Shown: piece after piece, positions 1 to 10,125 of the stretch
Layout of the letters: the number at the start of each line of letters is the position of its first letter
Position numbering within the stretch: the first letter of the stretch is position 1
Source of the DNA: Nitzschia sp. DOCU1
Lineage: Eukaryota > Bacillariophyta > Bacillariophyceae > Bacillariales > Bacillariaceae
Length of the DNA: 64,000 nt
Assembly: GCA_951394045.1 (NCBI GenBank)
Contig: OX595992.1
Location: forward strand, 930,001-994,000
Direction: 5' to 3'
Notes under the pieces: model-generated
The model's input: only the letters and a program-made list of their open reading frames with translations
What the model was told of the DNA's origin: nothing
Databases searched by the model: none
Position numbers and translations under genes: made by a program

Positions 1-50
1 GATCTTGCATCTTGCCTCAGTACAACTGTCTGTATTATTATACCGTAAAG

Positions 51-2582
51 ATGAAATACGAAAAGCAACCACTAGACACAGACATAGTCGAGGGTGCAAA
101 CAGAACAACAGGCATCAATGTCGATGCCGCACCTCGACGGATGCCGTTTGGTAGACTTCTTACAAGGCGCAAGGCTGACAACGAGCCCACTTATCCCCCT
201 CGTGTCATAACTACATCTTCTTCCCCCCTTCGTACCGTAGCCCAAACGTTTGCCGGGAAGCCCATGCCTGCACTGGATCGGTCTTTTTCTGACAGCGACA
301 AGGAGTCGGGTGATGATTCCTCCGCCTCCACCAACATTTCTGACAAGTCTGGTTCCTGGTTATGGGCGTTTGATGATTTAATAAGCAAACTCGGGAAAAA
401 GGTTACTTGTGTGGATGAGCTCCTGGACGTTCTTTTGGATACAGGAGAAGATGAGCAGGCTACTCGTCGCTTTCAAATCATGGTTGAAACACGCAACTCA
501 GGGCAACCTTCCGACATCGCGCCCGAGAAGTGTGGAGTCCAACGTGCGCGAAGCGGCGGTGGCGTGATCCATGAAGGATACTGTTTCTGTGTGGACACGG
601 CATGTTTCTGGGACACAGTTCAATCGACCATGGACGTTGACTGCGTTGATGATGTCCCAGCAGAATTCTGTCAAATGGTGAAGGCAAGATCAACAGTTGC
701 TGAGAAAGGTGTGGGTATTAAGTACCAGCTTTACACGAAAGATTTTGCAGATTTGAATGTGGACGATGCATCGGTGGGCTCTATCGAGCATATCGAGGGA
801 GAAGAGCCTGATGAGCCCCATCGCGGCTTCCTCATGACCCCGTTGAGATTCCGCATCAGTAGCCCAAGCCGTAATAACAAATCGGAAGGAAATGGTGATA
901 CGACTTTGTGGACCTTTGCGGATACTCCAACCGAGACTAAGACCTGTGTCGTCGTTAAAAAATCAGCCGAGACAAGGTCTATATCCCGTGGGAAAGCATC
1001 GTCAGACACCAAGTCTCGTTCAAGCAGGAAGGCTTCAAGAGAGACAAAGTCTCCAACAGGCGGGAGAGCTTCAGCAGACACCATATCTCCATCACACAAG
1101 AAGGTTTCAGGAGGGACAACGCCTCTACCCCTTGGTACGACTTCAGCAGCTACAAAGTCATCATCACGCAAGAATTCTTCAAGAGCGAGGAAGTCTTAAC
1201 CCATTGCAAAGGCTCCATTAGAGCCAAAGTTGCATGCGCTTGGTATGACTTCAAAGGAGGCAAAGCCTAGATCACATGGAAAGATGGCCGCAGCCGACAC
1301 CAAGTCTCGACCTCTTGGTAAAGCACCGGTAGAGACAAAGTTTCTATCACGTAGAAAGGCGACACCAGCAAATACAAAGTCTCGACCCATTGTCAAGACT
1401 TCAAGAGCGACGCCGGCTCAACCACCCCTTGGAGCGAAGCCTCACAGTACCAAAGTGTCTTCCAACACCAACGAAGAGAAGTCTGGCGCCACGATCACAC
1501 CCCGGATGAGTTTTGACTTCGTATCTGCATTATTGATGGCGCAGCCTCAGAAGCAAGAAGCAAGTCCGAGGAAGGTACCATTGGAACCGACAACCATTCC
1601 AATCCAGGATGAGCCAGCAGATGTTGAGGAGGAACAGGAGCTTGACCAAGCCGCACTGACCAAAGGTCACGGGCGTGGTTTGGGCCGGTTACGTGTGTTT
1701 GTAAAGATTGCTGGGAAGCCCAAATCGCCCCGTCAAACTGCTTCAACCAGTACGAAGATTGCCAAACCAAAGAAAAGCTTTGTGTGGGCTTTGCTTCCTG
1801 GCCGTCGAAAACGCGATGTGCCTCCATCCAAGCCATTATTGCCAAAGGCATCTAACCCCCTTCTGCCCAAGATTAATACTTCGGACGGCGTCTTGCCCTC
1901 TCATAACGTGGAAACACCGATGACACCTCCGCAACAAGCAGTTGTCCATGATACCGGAACTGCGGACCATCACTCGTGCGAACATTTGTGCGGCAAATGC
2001 AAATCTGTGTCATCGGAATCTGCTATGTCTGCTTCGAAACCAGAAGAACCGGCACAACATGGTGGTACTCCACTGAAGAGAACAGATACAAAGGTGTCCC
2101 AGTCCTCTGGTGAATCTACAGTCATCGAAGATTGGCATTCCAAAAACAGTCAAGAGTCGGAAGGAGTGATGTCGTTTCAAATCTTGAGCCGCTTTCCCGA
2201 TAAGCCGCTAACGCGGGATACTACACCCGAAGGGCTAACAATCGAGCTTGAGGAGGAGGAGGAGAAAGAAGAGGAAGAAGAGTTTGAGGACAACGAGGAG
2301 GAGGAGGAAGAAGAAGTAGCGACCGATATCCTACAGGATTTGTCGCAAACGGAGACCGATATGAGCCAAGAAGATGCAGGCTCTTCTGGTGACGGCAAGC
2401 CGTCACAAGATTCTGTTGACCAAGGATGGAGTCCAACAGCCTTGGTTGACAAGATGGACGACGACGAGGAGGTCGTCACTTTCACCCCCGTTGACACCAA
2501 AGAAGAAGACATTTGGTACAATTTTGACGAATTGGAAAAAGATACGACCTGGAAGGCCTTTGATACGACAAGGACGTGGTAG
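51..2582 (+). CDS. Unrecognised low-complexity protein, interrupted by one in-frame TAA
   Basis: I do not recognise this protein. One reading frame runs from ATG 51 to the TAG ending at 2582 and is broken only by TAA at 1197-1199 (codon 383 of 844, counting the final stop). The part before the stop has a short folded-looking block rich in Trp, Cys and acidic residues (about 350-760). A Ser/Lys/Thr/Arg repeat array then spans the stop. The part after it is basic and Pro-rich, then has a long Glu run (about 2245-2320) and an acidic C-terminus. Frame and repeat period continue across the TAA, so this looks like one gene with a nonsense change rather than two genes. The frame is also open upstream to the window edge, so the start could lie outside. 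Without readthrough the product is 382 aa. Confidence 0.5.
969..1409 (+). repeat. In-frame tandem repeat, about 12 units of 36-39 bp
   Basis: Degenerate repeat of 12 (occasionally 13) codons with the pattern TKSxxxxKAxxE/D. Units begin at 969, 1008, 1044, 1080, 1116, 1152, 1188, 1224, 1260, 1299, 1335 and 1374. The TAA at 1197 is the fourth codon of the seventh unit, and units continue in phase after it. Confidence 0.75.
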
Positions 2583-3131
2583 GTTGGACGAACGTCGGTG
2601 TACAGGCGGGGTGAGTATGAAGCGTTACAAACCCACAGTTGATAAATAGAATACGTTCTGTTACAAGCAACTTCTTCAGTGGGCATCTATTTGGGTGAAA
2701 TGCGATTGTAGATGACATATATCTTTAGCATTGTAATGCCGATCCATTGTTTGGCAAAGCAGCCTTGCGCCAAGGCGAAGTGTGGACAATCGTTTCGCTC
2801 TGCTAGTAACCGCATGGAAGGACAGACGTGAAGACCGTGACTGTCTCACGGGAATCAGTCGATCAGACATCGAGGACGAAGTACAGACGCCCCCGCAGTC
2901 CTTCCCATCAATTCTGAATTCGGACGACAGACCGACCACCATACACAAAATCCAACCACAACCACCACAAGGATCGTCCGACGCCATCCAACGAAACGGC
3001 GAGCTTTTGCTGCTGCGCTCACCCCGGAACCCATTTCGATGAATGATATGCTAAGGATCAATTGACCAGCGATATTGAAACATCATTAACTCGTTGACCT
3101 TGGAAGATATCGGAGAAAAGGGATCAGTAAG
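2583..3131. other. Intergenic, no gene seen
   Basis: Holds the 3' flank of the repeat gene and the promoter of NOP56. Short open frames on both strands have no recognisable protein character. No RNA gene seen. Confidence 0.5.
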
Positions 3132-4804
3132 ATGGCGGATTCTAAAACCTTGTTTACGCTGCTAGAATGTGCGGCTGGATACGCGCTGTTTGAGGTTGTG
3201 GCGTTTGAAGAAATTGGTGGCCTCCTCGAAGGTAGCATGGACACTGTAACAGATCTCAAGCGCTTTGGGCGTGCCGTGAAACTCAAGTCGTTCTCGCCGT
3301 TCGAGTCAGCCCAAGTCGCCTTGGAGAACGCCAACGCCATATCCGAGCATGCCATGAGCGGAAATCTGCACAACTTTTTGGAAATGAACTTGCCGAAGAA
3401 GAGCAAGAGTTTCTCGCTAGGAGTCATCGATCCTGGTCTCGCCACTGCTATCTCAGATGGACTAGGTGTTTCCTGTCGCAGTGACGATACTGTCCGTGAG
3501 ATCGTGAGAGGTTGCCGTATGCATCTGGACACATTTGTCAAAGGATTGGAAGGCGGTGCGGCAGAGAAGGCTCAGCTTGGGTTGGGACACTCCTATTCCC
3601 GATCCAAGGTTAAGTTCAATCCTGCCCGCTCTGATAATATGATCATTCAGTCGATCGCTCTATTGGATCAAATGGACAAGGATTTGAATACCTTTGCCAT
3701 GCGTGTGAGGGAATGGTATAGCTGGCACTTTCCAGAACTCCGCGACATTGTCAAGGACAATATCATGTTTGCCCGATCGGCCGCTTACATCCAAGACAAG
3801 AGCAGCCTTTTTGGAGCTGGCGAAGATAGCGATAAAGAAGACAAGATGCCAGGGCTTATCGAAATTTTGGGCGATGAAGACACAGCCAAGGCAGTTACAG
3901 CAGCTGCAAAGACTAGTATGGGAATGGATTGCTCGGCTGTGGATATGGTCAATATTATCAACTTTACTCAACGCATGGTCAAGCTTGCCGAGTTCCGAAA
4001 GAATCTGTCCATGTATCTTACGGACAAAATGTCGGTTGTTGCCCCCAACCTAAGTGCCTTGATTGGGGATACTGTCGCGGCTCGTTTGATCAGTAAGGTG
4101 GGTAAACATGGGAACTTGTCGCTGCACTCCATGCCTGTTTTGCCGTTGAAGTGTGATCTCACTCTTTCTCTTGTTTTGTTCTTTACTAGGCGGGCTCATT
4201 GACCAACCTGGCCAAGGCCCCAGCTTCAACAGTCCAGATCCTAGGGGCCGAGAAGGCACTCTTCCGGGCCCTCAAGACCAAGGGCAATACGCCTAAATAT
4301 GGATTGATTTATCATTCTACCTTTATCGGACGAGCCGAAGCTAAGAACAAGGGTCGGATATCACGATACTTGGCGAATAAATGTTCGATTGCGACCCGTA
4401 TCGACTCCTTCTCAGATGAACCAAGCCGCCTCTACGGTGAAAAGTTGCGAGAACAAGTGGAAGAGCGCCTCAAGTTTTATGAGACGGGGGCTGCTCCCAG
4501 ACGAAATATCGACGTGATGCAAGAAGTTGCTCGTCAACTCAAGGTAGACGACGATGACGATGAGATGGAAGATGCAGAGACACCCAAGAAGAAGGATAAA
4601 AAGAAAAAGAAGGACAAGAAGCGCAAGGCGGACGAAGAACCGGCAGCTGAGGAGGAAGCCGAAGACAGTGAGGATGAGAAGGAAAAGAAAAAGTCCGCCA
4701 AGAAGGCGAAGAAAGCCAAAAAGGAAGAAACCGAAGTGGAGACTCCCAAATCCGAAAAGAAGGACAAGAAAAAGAAAAAGGAAAAGAGGAAATCCAAGGG
4801 CTAA
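3132..4804 (+). CDS. NOP56: NOP56, box C/D snoRNP core protein
   Basis: Two exons, 3132-4097 and 4190-4804, joined across a 92-nt intron (donor gtgggt, acceptor ttactag), give 526 aa. The splice restores the conserved run [12 protein letters not shown]. Nop56 is a scaffold of the box C/D ribonucleoprotein that guides rRNA 2'-O-methylation in the nucleolus. Visible are the N-terminal domain, the coiled-coil/Nop region with [11 protein letters not shown] and [17 protein letters not shown], and the RNA-binding Nop domain with [20 protein letters not shown] and [18 protein letters not shown]. The C-terminus is a long Lys/Glu tail (from about 4540), usual for eukaryotic Nop56. Residues match Nop56 better than Nop58. 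Without splicing the frame reads to a stop at 4202. Confidence 0.96.
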
Positions 4805-4928
4805 ACATCGAATGCCCCTTCGATTGTGGGGCGTGGGTTTGGTTCTCCTACTAGGAGTAATATCACAGCGACCATGCTGTCGTTTAAATTGCGCTGTAAA
4901 TTAGGAATCACTATGTAGGGTGAGAATG

Positions 4929-6034
4929 CTATTGACTAGTTACGCTGATCTTTGCAACGGTCACAGGTGCCGGTGTTCCTCCCATAACGGGGCATCTGGC
5001 GCAAGCTAGCACGTAGGATTTGGGATGAAAACTTATTTCGTCGGCGCCGCCCCGTCGTCCTAACGACACTTTGCCCACAAGCTCCCCAGTTTCGGAAGAC
5101 GCAAGGTCGATCCCATCTTCTTCGCTACTGCTCGCGATCAATTTCGAGTCGTGAGAATATGAAATGCTGCGAGTGAATTTGACGCTCCTAGCAATGGTGT
5201 GGGTGCAAACCATGCAATCCACATCCCACAACCCAATAATAGCATCGGACCCGCCAGTGGCAAATCGTTTTCCGTCGGGAGAAAAGCCCATGGAATAGAT
5301 AGGTCCAGTGTGGGCAGGGTATTGATACGTGTTCGCGCTATCATCGGTCTCCCATTCCCATATCTTTACTTCTCCCAAACCCTTTGCCGTCACGGCGGCC
5401 ACCAAGTGTCGTCCTCCTGGCGAGAATATACATGCTTCCACAACACTTGTACTCGAACGAAAGTGTTTCAGTAGGGCACTATTCTTGCCAGGCCGGCTAC
5501 CCGAAGATGACGATGACGACGCCGGTACTGACACTTTCCGCGTATCATACAAAGAAATCGATCCATCTCGTTCAGTAATGGCCAGAATTGATGAATTGGA
5601 AGACGATGTTGACCAAGAAATATCGGTAGCAGAGGAACCAGGTGCCATATCAATCTGTCCCAACGCCTTTTGTGAATTCCCACGTACATCCCATATTCGC
5701 ACGGTAGAATCGGAAGCAGCAGTACACAACAACGTGTCCTGGTTTGGATGAAATCGTACCCGTTCCACTGGACCAGTGTGACCCGAAATTGCCAAGATTT
5801 CCCGTGTGTTGGATCCTTCGAGTGTACACAGTTTGGTTGTGCGATCGCTCGATGCAACAGCCAAATATTGACCAGTACTATTCCAAGAAACACTTCGAGA
5901 CTTTTGAAGACGACAACAACAAGACAGAGTGAGGGCCACATGATCAAAATCTCGTCAACGCCTTCTTGCGAGCAACCACTTACGCTTAACCGGGGATTTC
6001 CGACGTCGCTGATGTTGACATCGCCTAGTTTCAT
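4929..6034 (-). CDS. THOC3: THOC3/TEX1-like WD40 protein of the THO/TREX complex
   Basis: WD40 protein matching THO complex subunit 3, which links transcription to mRNA export. Repeats are visible as SVSWNSTGQYLAVASSDRT, DSTVRIWDVRG, GFSPDGKRFATGGSDAIIGLWDVDCMV and SYSHDSKLIASSSEEDGIDLA; the last two blocks are the most THOC3-like. Best model: exon 1 6034-5984 (ATG, 17 codons), an 83-nt intron with donor gtaagt and acceptor ttcaaaag, then exon 2 5900-4929, for 340 aa. Reading straight through would require a GTG start at 5939, so the spliced ATG model is preferred. A Ser-rich insert sits mid-protein (about 5480-5520). The gene is divergent from the dehydrogenase at 6467. Confidence 0.85.
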
Positions 6035-6466
6035 AGTCCTACTTAATGTTTGTACTTTCCTTGTTGTTTCCGTTCACCAGACAACTGGTCTCCACTCCAC
6101 GGTCCCTTGCTTATGGTGACAAAAGTGGCTGAAAGACCAACTGATCACCATCATGGTGCTCGTGGAGATCCGAGATCTCGGCATCATCGTGTCTTTTGCA
6201 TCGGCACGAAAATCCAGCGATGCATGCGGTGTGGGTGCGACGTCTGGCCGTTTTGCGCGACGAGGAATGGTTCGGACATTGTGGTCGCTAAAGTCAATTT
6301 GACTACGTTGAATACATCGATCGTCATCTTCTCCCTCCAAAAACGACACACACACGTCATCGATGAGGCGAGCGGAATCCTTTTCCTTTTCTTTCCATCT
6401 TTTCTGAGCATTGTTCTTGTTGTCCCATTGAAGTTCTGTTGCTACTTACCATCATTGCATTTATTC
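6035..6466. promoter_or_regulatory. Divergent promoter between THOC3 and the dehydrogenase
   Basis: Non-coding stretch between two divergent starts. Contains a perfect 12-bp palindrome, ccgagatctcgg, at 6170-6181. No gene seen. Confidence 0.4.
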
Positions 6467-7507
6467 ATGATGAGTACTCCATCTTTTACCAACTTTGCGA
6501 TTTTTGTGGCCATTTGTGGCGTGGCAACTACGGCCCATGCCATTTCTCAAGTCGTGGCCACCGTCAAGCAACTCTCCTCCATAAAGCCCGAGGCATCAAA
6601 CACCAGCATCGATTCATCCATTCCAGCCAAACCCAAATTAGTGGTCATTTCGGGATGTGACCGAGGCTTTGGATATCTCCTTGTGGAACGACTGTTGCAG
6701 AAAACTGACTATCTCGTCTTGGCGTTGGCACTCACCGACAAGTGAGTTCACGCGCTCAAATCCTTGGACGACGACGACAAGGAAGATGCCGCATCACAAC
6801 TCTTTGCACTTCGCTGCGACGTGACCTCGGATAATGACGTTCAACAAGTCGGACAAGCAGTCCAGGATATCTTACAAGAACGCAATGCCGTCTTGTATTC
6901 CATTGTGAACAACGCGGGCATTGCTTCGGCTGGAGATTTTGTGTTCTTTTCCAATCTCGACAAGTACCAACAAGTCATGGATGTGAACTTTTTTGGGCAT
7001 TTACGACTGACCCAAACATTACTGCCAGCCATGTTGGAAACTTCCTCCTCCCTCCAAATCTATCCACGCATTATCAATATGAGTTCTGTTTGTGGCGTGG
7101 CGGTATCACCTTCCAATTCGACGTATAACGCTAGCAAGTTTGCCTTGGAAGCATGGAGTGACGCCTTGCGTATGGAACTGGAACCGTTTCATATCAAAGT
7201 CGTCAAGATTCGACCGGGACAAACCAACACACAAATTCAAAAGGACTGGGCTATTACGTACAATGAGAATTTTGCAAAGGCGCCACCGAGAATTCAAGAA
7301 TTGTATGGTGGTCAAGCCTTTTTGGACAAGGTGAATGAATTCATGAATGGCATGGGCGATGGCAATGCGTCACCTCCCGAGATTGTGGTGGATGCACTGG
7401 TGAATACATTGACTATGAAACATTCCCGATTAAAGGCGGCCTACTTTGTGGGCAATGACGCGCAGACACTTTGGCGAGCCTTTGGAGTGCTTCCCACACC
7501 TGTTTGA
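6467..7507 (+). CDS. Membrane-anchored short-chain dehydrogenase (retinol/steroid dehydrogenase type), interrupted by in-frame TGA
   Basis: Classical SDR of the retinol dehydrogenase/11-beta-HSD type, expected to oxidise or reduce an alcohol or ketone with NAD(P). From ATG 6467 the frame has an N-terminal hydrophobic anchor (residues 8-25), the cofactor motif GCDRGFG (63-69), NNAG, and the catalytic YNASK near 7124-7140. The same frame continues to 7507 (346 codons) except for TGA at 6743-6745, codon 93. The stop falls in the block LTDK-stop-VHAL; relatives have Gly there (LTEKGAEQL in human family members), so GGA to TGA is the simplest origin. The TGA overlaps a donor-like GTGAGT, but I found no in-phase acceptor before the next conserved strand. 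As it stands this is a pseudogene, a null allele or a sequence error. Confidence 0.75.
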
Positions 7508-8161
7508 GACTTTATCAAGGGTTATCTTCGCTTTAAATACCCCATAACAGCGAAGGAGGTTGGTGCGTCTGACAACAAGGCCCAATAGAAGAGCACGTTA
7601 GAGCGAAACTCTGGATGAGCTTTGCGGAAGCGTGACGGCTCTGTTTATAATGAGAGGCTCATCTCCTCGCTCTCTAGGCTGTAAATCAAAAGGTCTAGAA
7701 CAGCAGCCCTCCTTTGGATACTATTTGCATTGTTCAAGAAGAACCATAATGTATGGTGGACTAATCATTCGATTGTGCATCCTTCAATACTAGCATTCGT
7801 CTCTGTCAACTCCACCGTTGCCATGTCTCCGACTATTAGTCACTTCCTTGCCTAGAAAACAACAGGGCCACCTATAGGTCGGCATGGCCACTGCCATATA
7901 ATAATCGCCTTTGGCACGGTTCTGCAATCCGATTTTGCAAGCGACAACGACAGCAGGGCTGAATCACACCGTACGCTATTGCTTTAAACTTCTAGCAATG
8001 ACCCAAGGCCAGGTCTGAGATTGGATCGGACAATCTCCGTCACACACGGGAATCTTGATAGCCACCTCGGCTTCAACTAGGTACCATGATTGCCATACCG
8101 CGTCGGTATAGCTAAACGATACACCATCAGGCCGCTCCGCAGACACAAAGAGTCCAAATAT
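7508..8161. other. Intergenic, no gene seen
   Basis: About 650 bp between the 3' ends of the dehydrogenase and LSM5. No conserved protein, repeat or RNA gene visible on either strand. Confidence 0.5.
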
Positions 8162-8526
8162 CTAACTCGACTGGGCGGCCAACGAGTCCTCTGGTGGCCC
8201 ACTTCCCCCTGGAACCAGAATCGCGATTTGATTTCCATTCAACAATATCTCCGTCTCTAGTTTTGTCTTGATAACTTTTGTCTTGTCGCTTGGATCCGGA
8301 GTGAATTCCACGGCATCGTCCAATACCAAATTGACCTGTTCATAGACACACTATTGTGAGCCAACAAAGTGATTGGATGGCCGGCCTCGACACATTTTGA
8401 TAGACTTACATAATCATCGAATCCTCTGAGTGTCCCCACAACTTCTTTGGTCCCCCTTAGCAGAATCCATATTTGAGATCCAATCGCCTTGTCAATCAAT
8501 TCGAGTGGCAAGATCCGCGTCGCCAT
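8162..8526 (-). CDS. LSM5: LSM5, U6 snRNA-associated Sm-like protein
   Basis: Small spliced gene: exon 1 8526-8410 (39 codons), a 74-nt intron (donor gtaagt, acceptor gaacag), exon 2 8335-8162 (57 codons plus stop), for 96 aa. Lsm5 is part of the Lsm2-8 ring that binds the U6 snRNA 3' end and of the Lsm1-7 ring in mRNA decay. The Sm1 motif is PLELIDKAIGSQIWILL…GTLRGFDDYVNLVLDD and spans the splice site. Sm2 is ILLNGNQIAILVPGG. Reading through the intron gives an unrelated C-terminus, which supports the splice. Length fits the family. Confidence 0.95.
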
Positions 8527-8980
8527 TCTGAGATGTCTGTCGGTCTGATTCGATTCGGATGTTTACTAGTGGAACGTTCGACGAGAAGTATCCTTCGATT
8601 GTAACGAGAGAGTGAGAAGTAGTATCTTCCACTGGCTGTGATATGCGACCGATGCCAACCACTCAAAAGATACGTGGGTCCATTCATGGCGCCATGGTCA
8701 AAAACCACTCGTTGTGTTACCAAGAGCGTCTTGCTGCCCACCGTTTGGTGGGCGGGCTCGCAGTGAAATACGGGGGGGAGCCAAAAGGGGGCGCGAGAGC
8801 GAGGAAAATGGATACCCCGAAGGAAAGCATGTTCTGCGCGGCTCCCGATCGTGCCAAGAAAAGTGCTCGAGCGCATTCTGATCGCTAAATAGCGGGAGAC
8901 ACAAAGCATGCATTAGCATCTTAGGAAATGCAATGCATCATCGTTTATCGTAAGGGAAACGAAGGATTGTTTCATATCAA
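8527..8980. promoter_or_regulatory. Divergent intergenic region between LSM5 and the LRR gene
   Basis: Should hold both promoters. Purine-rich stretch around 8770-8815. No gene or clear motif identified. Confidence 0.4.
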
Positions 8981-10033
8981 ATGGGTGATACTATCCGCCT
9001 TTACTATGGTCGGGACACTGACAGACAGATGGTCAGTCGTTTAAAAGACCATCAAGAGTCAAATGTTGACGAGCCGATTGCAGCGCTGGAGGTTCGCGAA
9101 ACGGTTCTCGATGACACCGTCATCAATGCTATTGTGGATCTTCTCCAAGCCCGCTCTGTGACCACAGTCCAGTTGGATGATTGCGGCGCCTACATGCACA
9201 GCGCCGCGATTCGCATGGCTCGAGCACTGGGCTCTGTGAGGAATGTTCGTCTGACAGAGCCGACATTTCTTTCTCACGATTTCCTGGACAGTCTTCTCGT
9301 GTCGGCTACGAACCTGAAAAGCTTGAGCATTCAAGATCGCTTGGATTGCCGGCAAACAGAAGCTCTCGCCAAGGGTCTAAGAGAGAATAAGACGGTGGAA
9401 ATTTTGGACTTGAGTCGATCAAGGCTTGATTCGTTTTCAATACTTGCTGGCGGATTAAAGGGAAACACGACTCTCAAGGTGCTAAAGCTACGGTCACTGG
9501 GTTTGAATGATACGAATATGGAAGACCTGCTGGATGCCGTGAAGGGACACCCTTCGCTTCATACCTTGGATTTGTCCTTCAATCATTGCCGGCAACTGGA
9601 TGAAGTGGCCAGTTTGATTCGGAATTCGTCTTCTCTTGTGCACCTTTCTTTGGGGTATCAAAATTTGTGGCAGTCTCCCAAGATCGACATTGCAAAATTT
9701 TGTAGATCTCTTCGTCATAATCAAAGCATCAAGACTCTTTCCTTGGCGAGAAACAAGCTTACGGATTCCGATATTCTTCTGCTGACTACGGCACTCGCAT
9801 GCAACAACACACTGGAAAAGTTGGATCTGAGAGAAAACTCAATCTCTGATAAAGGTGTTTGTATCTTGGCCAATACGCTGAAAAACTCAACAAGCATACG
9901 GCGTGTCAGCTTGGTGAAGAATCCTTTCCGAAAGGAGGGTGCTATTGAGCTACTGAATGCCGTCCAGGCAAATTATAACCTCTTCCAGGTTGACGTCAAC
10001 GACAAACAAACAAACAAATTTCTTATTTTATAG
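8981..10033 (+). CDS. Leucine-rich-repeat (RNI-type) protein, 5' part of a gene split by a retrotransposon
   Basis: Encodes repeats of about 28 residues of the ribonuclease-inhibitor type (LKVLKLRSLGLNDTNMEDLL, LEKLDLRENSISDKGVCILA), typical of the large diatom LRR families, usually of unknown or protein-binding role. The host frame is genuine up to 10005 (…LFQVDVND). The last nine residues and the stop at 10031-10033 come from the 3' end of the inserted element. The missing C-terminal 83 codons lie in frame at 18148-18400 beyond the element. Removing the insertion and one target-site copy restores a continuous frame of about 425 codons. A truncated 350-aa protein might still be made. No signal peptide seen. 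Confidence 0.85.
   Translation: MGDTIRLYYGRDTDRQMVSRLKDHQESNVDEPIAALEVRETVLDDTVINAIVDLLQARSVTTVQLDDCGAYMHSAAIRMARALGSVRNVRLTEPTFLSHDFLDSLLVSATNLKSLSIQDRLDCRQTEALAKGLRENKTVEILDLSRSRLDSFSILAGGLKGNTTLKVLKLRSLGLNDTNMEDLLDAVKGHPSLHTLDLSFNHCRQLDEVASLIRNSSSLVHLSLGYQNLWQSPKIDIAKFCRSLRHNQSIKTLSLARNKLTDSDILLLTTALACNNTLEKLDLRENSISDKGVCILANTLKNSTSIRRVSLVKNPFRKEGAIELLNAVQANYNLFQVDVNDKQTNKFLIL
9988..10005 (+). repeat. Target-site duplication, left copy (18 bp)
   Basis: ggttgacgtcaacgacaa, identical to 18130-18147. It is host coding sequence (codons for V-D-V-N-D) and contains the 12-bp palindrome gttgacgtcaac. Confidence 0.95.
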
Positions 10034-10125
10034 CTATCACCGTACTCCCTCACCATACCTGGTAAGAACAGTAGTAGACTCACTCGGGCGGCCAGGGGCG
10101 ACCCAAAGTAGGAAAATGAGGTGTA

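Noticed and set aside
2177..2686. Ser-rich open frame antisense to the first gene
   Set aside because: Mirror of the Glu-rich run on the other strand.
4534..4808. Ser/Phe-rich open frames antisense to NOP56
   Set aside because: Complement of the Lys/Glu codon-rich tail; a composition artefact.
6743..6745. Selenocysteine recoding of the TGA in the dehydrogenase
   Set aside because: The aligned residue in relatives is Gly, not Cys or Sec, and the site is not catalytic; I saw no obvious SECIS-like element, though this was not computed.
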